Source: Bacteroidales bacterium
Lineage (GTDB): Bacteria > Bacteroidota > Bacteroidia > Bacteroidales > Tenuifilaceae
Length of the DNA stretch: 48,803 nucleotides
Assembly (NCBI GenBank): GCA_011045955.1
Contig: DSBV01000087.1
Location: forward strand, 1 to 48,803
Reading direction: 5' to 3'
Positions 43,753 through 48,803 of the stretch are shown here, piece by piece. The notes beneath the pieces are model-generated. The model saw nothing but the letters and a program-made list of their open reading frames with translations, made no database searches and was not told the origin of the DNA. A program made the position numbers and the translations under genes. Each line of letters starts with the position of its first letter. The stretch's first letter is position 1.

Positions 43753-44076
43753 TTAGGTTTTACAAAACGGTGGCGCTTGCAGGTTCTTTACATCAAGGTT
43801 GTCAGTATAAAAATTGGAAATTACTAAAACCGATATTCTTGTGATAGTATTAAAATAAGCCTCCGTTTTAGGAATTGTGGTTTGGGGCTCAAAAACAACC
43901 AGTTCTCACTGAAAAACTAAACACTTGGGGTGTTGTGGAGTTAGATTTGCTGCTTGGTTGACGTGCTCAATTTCATGGTGGTGATGATGAAAATAGGCAT
44001 CGAGCACCTTTGATACGAGCGGTAATACGAAAAGGACTAAAAGATTAAATGAAAGAAAAGCCCTAACCTTTTTCAT
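43753..44076 (-). pseudogene. small His-rich exported protein with an in-frame TGA
   Basis: From ATG at 44076 the frame reads a signal sequence (MKKVRAFLSFNLLVLFVLPL), then VSKVLDAYFHHHHHEIEHVN, then TPQHPKCLVFQ and a TGA at 43908-43906 (codon 57). Beyond that stop the same frame stays open for 50 more codons to TAA at 43753, reading ELVVFEPQTTIPKTEAYFN and ending LQAPPFCKT. The continuation has protein-like composition, so the original product was probably 107 residues with a sense codon such as TGG at position 57. The His5 cluster and its place in a metal-efflux operon point to a periplasmic metal-binding protein; this is inference. Confidence 0.72.
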
Positions 44077-44126
44077 GAAATTGAAAAATTTTCTTTTAAA
44101 CCAACAAAAAAGCAAATTGTTTAAAG

Positions 44127-45245
44127 CTACTGCTCAATTGTAAGCTCGTGTTCGCCCCTCAAAAGCACATTGGTTAGTGTTGAGTCAAATATTTGAACAA
44201 TGGTATCCTGAACCAGTCCAACCTGTAGGGGAACCTTTTTAAACCAATAGCCATGGGAATCGCTTTTTTTCAAAGCAAAAACATGATGGTCATTATCCGA
44301 TTCGTGCAATGCGGTTACTGGCAATGCCCAACCATTAACTATTTCGGTAATAACTTTGGCAGAAACCCTCATACCGCTTACCAAAACCGCATTTGAAGGT
44401 TGACTGATTGAAGCAAAACACTCAACTGCTTTATTCTCAGTATTTGCATCGAGCCCTACTGAAATTACATTTCCATAAATGGTATTGGTACTTCCGGGTA
44501 GAACGATTTCAACTTTTTGGCCAAGTTTTACCAAATTCACTTGGTTCATGAACACGTAAAACTTTAATAAAAGGTTTTTGTGATCAATTACCTCGGCAAC
44601 CGGTTCATCGGTTGTTACGGGTTTACCCATAGCTGTTTCAATTCTAGAAACTACACCCTCGATTGGTGAAACAAGATAGGCATCGCCTGAAAAGTCACCT
44701 TTAAGAATAACATCGGGGTTTAATCCAATTCGAGTAAGCAAAATTTTATAGGAATGCAATTTAGCATCAAGTATGCGGTACTCGCCTTCGGCTTGTATGA
44801 GTTCCCTTTGCGAAGTTATTCCGTTTTGAGCCAACTGAGCTAAGCGCTCATAGTTCGACTTGGCCACCAAATGCTGATTGAATGCCTCTACAAAAGCCGT
44901 TTGCGCATTCATAACCTCTGGCCCTTCAATAACTATAAGCACTTGCCCCCTTTTTACTGGTGACGAGGATGTAACTTTTACCATTTTTATTACTCCACCT
45001 ATAGGCGATGATATGTAGGCTTTCGCATTGGGACTTGGTTCAATAATACCCTGAACAGTTAAATCGCTGGCAAAAGTTACCTTTACAGGATTTCCAATGG
45101 CCATATTCATGGCCTTAAATTGCTCAGCTGACACGGCAATCAAACTATCGGCAATTTGATTTTCCTCGCTTTGATTGTTTTTTGCAGAGCATGATACTAG
45201 TATAACTGCAAAAATTGTTAATGAAATAAAACTAATCTTTTTCAT
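44127..45245 (-). CDS. RND efflux periplasmic adaptor lipoprotein (CzcB/CusB-like)
   Basis: The 372-residue membrane-fusion protein has a lipobox at VSC (C19), so it is lipid-anchored facing the periplasm. It has lipoyl-like halves (SSPIGGVIKMVKVTSSSPVKRGQ and SPIEGVVSRIETAMGKPV), a hairpin of about 60 residues between them, a beta-barrel and the membrane-proximal domain with VSGMRVSAKVI. It couples the CzcA-type pump to an outer-membrane channel. There is no CusB-type Met-rich N-terminus and few His residues, consistent with a divalent-cation system. It lies 50 nt upstream of the broken His-rich gene and 196 nt downstream of the pump gene. Confidence 0.9.
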   Translation of the reverse strand: MKKISFISLTIFAVILVSCSAKNNQSEENQIADSLIAVSAEQFKAMNMAIGNPVKVTFASDLTVQGIIEPSPNAKAYISSPIGGVIKMVKVTSSSPVKRGQVLIVIEGPEVMNAQTAFVEAFNQHLVAKSNYERLAQLAQNGITSQRELIQAEGEYRILDAKLHSYKILLTRIGLNPDVILKGDFSGDAYLVSPIEGVVSRIETAMGKPVTTDEPVAEVIDHKNLLLKFYVFMNQVNLVKLGQKVEIVLPGSTNTIYGNVISVGLDANTENKAVECFASISQPSNAVLVSGMRVSAKVITEIVNGWALPVTALHESDNDHHVFALKKSDSHGYWFKKVPLQVGLVQDTIVQIFDSTLTNVLLRGEHELTIEQ

Positions 45246-45305
45246 CTGTACAAAATATTTATACTTTTGATTACCTACACGTTACTATCTTACTTTTAAC
45301 AAACT

Positions 45306-45413
45306 TTATTGAGCAGATGGAACACCCATATCCTGTTCAAGTGTGTTTACCTTCGGTGAACTCGCAAGTTCGGTTGTGCAAACTGCCTTACATGGGTATT
45401 TCATATTAAACAT
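45306..45413 (-). CDS. doubtful short frame between pump and adaptor
   Basis: A 35-codon frame from ATG at 45413 reads MFNMKYPCKAVCTTELASSP and ends DMGVPSAQ. The two cysteines and its place in the operon make a tiny metal-binding peptide conceivable, but it matches nothing I know and lacks a secretion signal. The 196-nt gap is where an outer-membrane factor gene or a pump C-terminal extension often lies in related operons, so it may be a remnant. I see no other feature in the gap. Confidence 0.2.
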   Translation of the reverse strand: MFNMKYPCKAVCTTELASSPKVNTLEQDMGVPSAQ

Positions 45414-45441
45414 TGAATCTTTGTTTAACAAAATCTCATAG

Positions 45442-48400
45442 TTACTTGCGCTTAAAGGGCCAAAACTTAACTCCCTCAAAGTTTTCGAAAACTGCATAAA
45501 GTAGCGGTAGGGCGACCATGGTAAGCATGGTTGATGTAATTAGTCCACCAATAACCACCGAAGCAAGAGGGCGTTGCACCTCGGCACCAGCTGATGTGGA
45601 AATTGCCATGGGCAAAAATCCCATTGCAGCAGCCGATGCAGTAAGCAAAACAGGCCTTAACCTATCGCGCGTTCCCCTCATTATGCGTTCTCTAAGGTTA
45701 TCTACACCCTCCTCCTTGAGTTCCTTTAAATGTTCAATCAGTACTATTCCATTAAGCACCGCCACACCAAAAAGGGCTATGAAGCCCACAGCAGCCGATA
45801 TGCTAAAGGGCATGCCTCTAAACCATAACATCAGTATTCCACCGATTACCGATAGTGGAACTGCGGTATAAACCAATATGGCATCTCTAAAGGAATGAAA
45901 CGCAAAATATAAAAATATAAAAATAAGGGCTAATGCTACTGGCACTGCCACAAGTAATCGGTTGCGGGCATTTCGTAAATTCTCGAACTGTCCACCATAT
46001 TCTATGTAATACCCGGCAGGTAATTTAAGCTTGCTATCGAGAATTTTTTGAATATCCTTAACTACCGATTCCAAATCACGGTTACGCACATTCACGCTAA
46101 CCACCACACGCCGATGGGTGTTATCGCGCGAAATTTTTGCAGGGCCCTTGGTGAACTCAACCTGAGCCAGTTCGCTCAAGGGCACCAATCCACCGCCGGG
46201 AACAGTAACCAAGAGGTTCTTAACATTATCAATATTATGCCGATAATCCTCAGCTAAACGAACCACCAGCTCAAAGCGCTTTTCGCCTTCAAAAATACTC
46301 CCGGCTGCAGTTCCGGCAAATGCAGCTGAAATCAGTCTATTTAACTCATCAACCGATATTCCGTAAACCGAGAGCTTATCACGATTGTATTTTATGCTGA
46401 TTTGCGGTAAGCCTACCGTCTTTTCCATAATGATATCGGCTGCACCCGGCACCCCATCAATTAACCTCTTGATTTCAAGGGCTTTGTTATTCAACACCTC
46501 TAAATCCTCCCCGAATACTTTTATGGCCAAATCGGCCCTTACCCCGGTTATCAACTCGTTAAAGCGCATCTCAATGGGTTGAGTTAACTCATACTCCACA
46601 TTAGGAATTACCGAAAGGGCATCCTTGAACATAGCCGCCAGTTCCTCCTTGCTTTTAGCACTAACCCAATCCCGTTTAGGCTTGAGCTTAATAATCATAT
46701 CAATTTCTTCCATAGACATGGGGTCAGTTGGGACTTCCGCCGCACCAATTCGGCTAACAATCTTATCAACTTCAGGAAATTTCTCCATCAAAATTTTTTC
46801 CATCATGGTGGTTAGCTCGGTGGTGCGGGTAAGCGATGTTCCGGTTTTAAGAACTGGTTGTATCACAAAATCCCCCTCATCAAGGGTAGGAACAAACTCA
46901 GCACCTAAACGGGTGAAAACCCATCCGGAAAAAAACAACATGATAAAAGCCAAGCCCAATACCCATCTTTTATGATTATAGGCCCATTCAATTACTGGCT
47001 TATACGATGTCTGCATAAGCCACATAATCCATTGTGAAACAACCCAATTCCTTTTTTGCGGACGCAAAAAAAGTGAAGCTGCTACTGGCAACCACGTAAA
47101 TCCGAAAAACATGGCCCCAAGCAATGCGAAGCTGAACGATAAGGCCATTGGTCTAAACATCTTTCCCTCTATTCCCGCAAGCGAAAGGATTGGAATAAAA
47201 ACTACAAGAATTATGATTTGTCCAAATATGGCAGAATTCATCATTTTTGATGCGCCTTCAAACGATATCGCATCAAGTAATCGTTTCCGCTCTGTTCCAC
47301 CACTATTTGAAATTTCATCGGCTTTCAGAGTGAACTTTAAAACAATAAATTCGATGATAATAACGGCACCATCGATTATAATACCAAAGTCAAGTGCACC
47401 TAAGCTCATAAGGTTAGCATCTATTCCAAAGACGTACATTGCAGAGATGGTGAATAGGAGTGCTAGCGGAATGAGCGAGGAGATTACCAGGGCCGCTCTC
47501 AGGTTGCCCAGTATAAGCAAAACGACCAGGAAAACAATTAAAAATCCAAATATCAAGTTCTCCAGAATAGTGAACGTGGTTTTTGAGATCAACTCGCTGC
47601 GCTCAACTATGGGGTTAATGTAAACGCCCTCGGGTAAATGCTTTTGAATCTCAGCAATACGTTGCTTAACCGCTTCAATAACCTTGTTTGAGTTGGCGTT
47701 TTTAAGCATCATTACTTGCCCCATTACCTTTTCGCCTTGTCCGTTGGCTGTAATGGCCCCAAATCTATTGGCATATCCTTCCCTAACCTTTGCCACATCG
47801 GCAATACGAACCGAAATCCCATTAATGGTGAGAATTGGAATATTCTCAATATCAGTAATTGATTTAAGTAAGCCCTCGCCCCGTACAAAGTAACTCTGAT
47901 TGTCACGTTCAATGTATGCTCCCCCAGCCACTCCATTGTTCTGTTCCATGGCATTCAGGATATCGATTATTGATGCTCCATACTGGGCTAACCTTTGCTG
48001 GTCGACAGCCACCTCGTATTGTTTAAGGTGGCCTCCCCATGTGTTTACCTCCACAACCCCGGGAATACCAGACAATTGTCGCTTAACAAACCAATCCTGA
48101 ATGGTACGCAAATCGGTGCTGGAGTATTTGCCTTCGTAACCGGGCGTAACATCGAGTACATACTGGTAAATCTCTCCCAATCCGGTAGTTATCGGGCCCA
48201 TTTCGGGCTCACCAAAACCTTGCGGAATATTAGCGGTGGCGGCGTTTAGCTTTTCAGCTATAAGCTGGCGTGGAAGGTAGGTTCCCAGCTTATCGTCGAA
48301 TACAATGGTTACTACCGATAAACCGAATTTTGAAATCGAACGAATTTCTTTAACACCTGGAAGATTCGACATCTCAAGTTCAACGGGGTAGGTTATGAAT

Positions 48401-48588
48401 TGCTCCACATCCTGGGTCGAAAGATTCCGGCTGGTGGTTATTACCTGAACCTGGTTGTTAGTAATATCAGGAACTGCACCAACAGGAATTTCAGTTATGG
48501 CATATATTCCAAATAGCGCCATGGTCAATGTGAGCAATATTACAATAAGCTTGCTTCCAATGCTAAATCGTACTACTCTTTCGATCAT
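45442..48588 (-). CDS. heavy-metal efflux RND pump (CzcA family)
   Basis: The 1048-residue inner-membrane proton antiporter has twelve predicted membrane segments with two large periplasmic loops. Transmembrane segment 4 has the charged set D400, D406 and E413 in LDFGIIIDGAVIIIEF. This DFG...DGA...E pattern belongs to the HME1/HME2 branch (Co, Zn, Cd, Ni) and differs from that of Cu/Ag pumps. Other landmarks are EIPVGAVPDITNNQVQVIT (33-51) and the conserved end GGLITSTMLTMVALPLLYAVF. It is the first gene of the operon. Its promoter is not obvious, since the transposase-bearing element begins within about 120 nt upstream. Some relatives carry a fused TolC-like tail; this one does not. Confidence 0.93.
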   Translation of the reverse strand: MIERVVRFSIGSKLIVILLTLTMALFGIYAITEIPVGAVPDITNNQVQVITTSRNLSTQDVEQFITYPVELEMSNLPGVKEIRSISKFGLSVVTIVFDDKLGTYLPRQLIAEKLNAATANIPQGFGEPEMGPITTGLGEIYQYVLDVTPGYEGKYSSTDLRTIQDWFVKRQLSGIPGVVEVNTWGGHLKQYEVAVDQQRLAQYGASIIDILNAMEQNNGVAGGAYIERDNQSYFVRGEGLLKSITDIENIPILTINGISVRIADVAKVREGYANRFGAITANGQGEKVMGQVMMLKNANSNKVIEAVKQRIAEIQKHLPEGVYINPIVERSELISKTTFTILENLIFGFLIVFLVVLLILGNLRAALVISSLIPLALLFTISAMYVFGIDANLMSLGALDFGIIIDGAVIIIEFIVLKFTLKADEISNSGGTERKRLLDAISFEGASKMMNSAIFGQIIILVVFIPILSLAGIEGKMFRPMALSFSFALLGAMFFGFTWLPVAASLFLRPQKRNWVVSQWIMWLMQTSYKPVIEWAYNHKRWVLGLAFIMLFFSGWVFTRLGAEFVPTLDEGDFVIQPVLKTGTSLTRTTELTTMMEKILMEKFPEVDKIVSRIGAAEVPTDPMSMEEIDMIIKLKPKRDWVSAKSKEELAAMFKDALSVIPNVEYELTQPIEMRFNELITGVRADLAIKVFGEDLEVLNNKALEIKRLIDGVPGAADIIMEKTVGLPQISIKYNRDKLSVYGISVDELNRLISAAFAGTAAGSIFEGEKRFELVVRLAEDYRHNIDNVKNLLVTVPGGGLVPLSELAQVEFTKGPAKISRDNTHRRVVVSVNVRNRDLESVVKDIQKILDSKLKLPAGYYIEYGGQFENLRNARNRLLVAVPVALALIFIFLYFAFHSFRDAILVYTAVPLSVIGGILMLWFRGMPFSISAAVGFIALFGVAVLNGIVLIEHLKELKEEGVDNLRERIMRGTRDRLRPVLLTASAAAMGFLPMAISTSAGAEVQRPLASVVIGGLITSTMLTMVALPLLYAVFENFEGVKFWPFKRK

Positions 48589-48625
48589 CGCAAAAAATTA
48601 TATTTAAATACACTACTGACCGATT

Positions 48626-48683
48626 AAAATTTCAGAAAAAATAGGGCTACCGCCACAAGGTTTCGCCCTAATGTTGAAATTTT
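48626..48683. repeat. imperfect palindrome next to the transposase gene
   Basis: AAAATTTCAG (48626-48635) and TAGGGC (48642-48647) are mirrored by GCCCTA (48665-48670) and TTGAAATTTT (48674-48683). The hairpin sits directly before the transposase ATG. It could protect the element from incoming transcription, or be part of its terminal repeat. The end of the element cannot be fixed because the right end is outside the window. Confidence 0.5.
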
Positions 48684-48707
48684 TTTTATTACTAAAAAAA
48701 TTGCAAT

Positions 48708-48803
48708 ATGGGCAAAGATACAAAAAAGTATTTAGTCGGTCAGCCGATTTTCAAACAGGTTATAAAAATTCTTCCGCGAGAACAATTTGACCTTTTAGTA
48801 AGG
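48708..48803 (+). mobile_element. 5' end of an IS4-type transposase gene (DUF4372-like N-terminus)
   Basis: ATG at 48708 opens a 32-codon frame to the window edge that reads MGKDTKKYLVGQPIFKQVIK and continues ILPREQFDLLVR. The opening GQPIFKQ followed by a short helix is the start I recognise from Bacteroidetes IS4-family transposases with a DUF4372 N-terminal domain. Only the first 32 residues are visible, so the DDE catalytic residues and the state of the gene cannot be judged. It runs divergently from the metal-efflux operon. Confidence 0.68.

Noticed and set aside
47111-47623. 170-codon plus-strand frame inside the CzcA-type pump
   Set aside because: It is opposite membrane segments and the DFG...DGA motif of the pump; it is a shadow of that gene.
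1-48803. CRISPR array
   Set aside because: The only regular repeats are heptamers without spacers; no repeat-spacer pattern of 25-40 nt units occurs and no cas genes are present.
1-48803. tRNA or rRNA genes
   Set aside because: Each long gap was read for cloverleaf ends with CCA-like acceptor pairing and for rRNA-like sequence; none was seen, though a covariance search was not possible.

Overview
This window reads as chromosomal DNA of an anaerobic, fermentative member of the Bacteroidetes, most likely Bacteroidales or a close relative. The grounds are several intergenic matches to the Bacteroidetes promoter (TTTG, 17-21 nt, TAnnTTTG), the absence of obvious Shine-Dalgarno sequences, the coiled-coil/zapA/6S RNA/rny block, a TonB-dependent receptor with a CarboxypepD_reg-like N-terminus, PD40/TPR envelope proteins, and an [FeFe]-hydrogenase. 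The species cannot be named from the sequence.

Layout. (1) 120-5936, minus: surface-polysaccharide precursor genes. They are a UDP-glucose 6-dehydrogenase and a WbpE-WbpD-WbpB-WbpA-like set for a UDP-GlcNAc-derived 2,3-diacetamido uronic acid, with heptamer repeats in the flanking gaps. (2) 6038-8423, minus: a coiled-coil protein, ZapA, a probable 6S RNA and RNase Y. (3) 8633-13070, plus: M23 peptidase, lipid A-type acyltransferase, an exported unknown and AnmK. (4) 13071-13850: a long gene-free stretch with a cluster of hairpins. (5) 13851-20149, plus: C69 dipeptidase, LiaF-like membrane protein, ADP-forming acyl-CoA synthetase, two membrane proteins and a flavodoxin. (6) 20263-23839: M48 lipoprotein, MtgA and a TPR protein. 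(7) 23887-38855: the hydrogenase island. (8) 38987-41251: a TPR/PD40 envelope protein. (9) 41304-48588, minus: a CzcA-type metal-efflux operon whose distal genes are broken, abutted by the start of an IS4-type transposase at the right edge.

The hydrogenase island is the most interesting part. A trimeric HydCBA enzyme with an intact H-cluster site is transcribed leftward. It is followed by a hydrogenase-like sensor fused to a histidine kinase, a receiver protein, a receiver-kinase hybrid, then Rex, RibF, a TM1266-type regulator and the maturase HydG. Divergently there are a [2Fe-2S] ferredoxin, a second hydrogenase-like sensor ending in a PAS-like domain, and a SpoIIE-type phosphatase. Both sensors keep the four cysteines expected to hold the [4Fe-4S] part of an H-cluster but have lost the proton-transfer cysteine (Asp in one, Met in the other). 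That suggests sensing rather than H2 turnover. A near-perfect Rex operator lies between the -33 and -7 elements of the inferred hydC promoter, and the rex gene is 8 kb away in the same island. The inferred circuit therefore combines NADH/NAD+ sensing (Rex) with two H2- or redox-sensing branches, one through His-Asp phosphorelay and one through Ser/Thr dephosphorylation, all around one NAD-linked hydrogenase. HydE and HydF are not in the window.

In the metal-efflux operon the TonB receptor carries two clear frameshifts (a tetranucleotide repeat and an A-tract), and perhaps a third at its signal peptide. The small His-rich exported gene next to it has an in-frame TGA. Every other gene in the window reads open, so this is local decay or phase variation rather than general sequence error.
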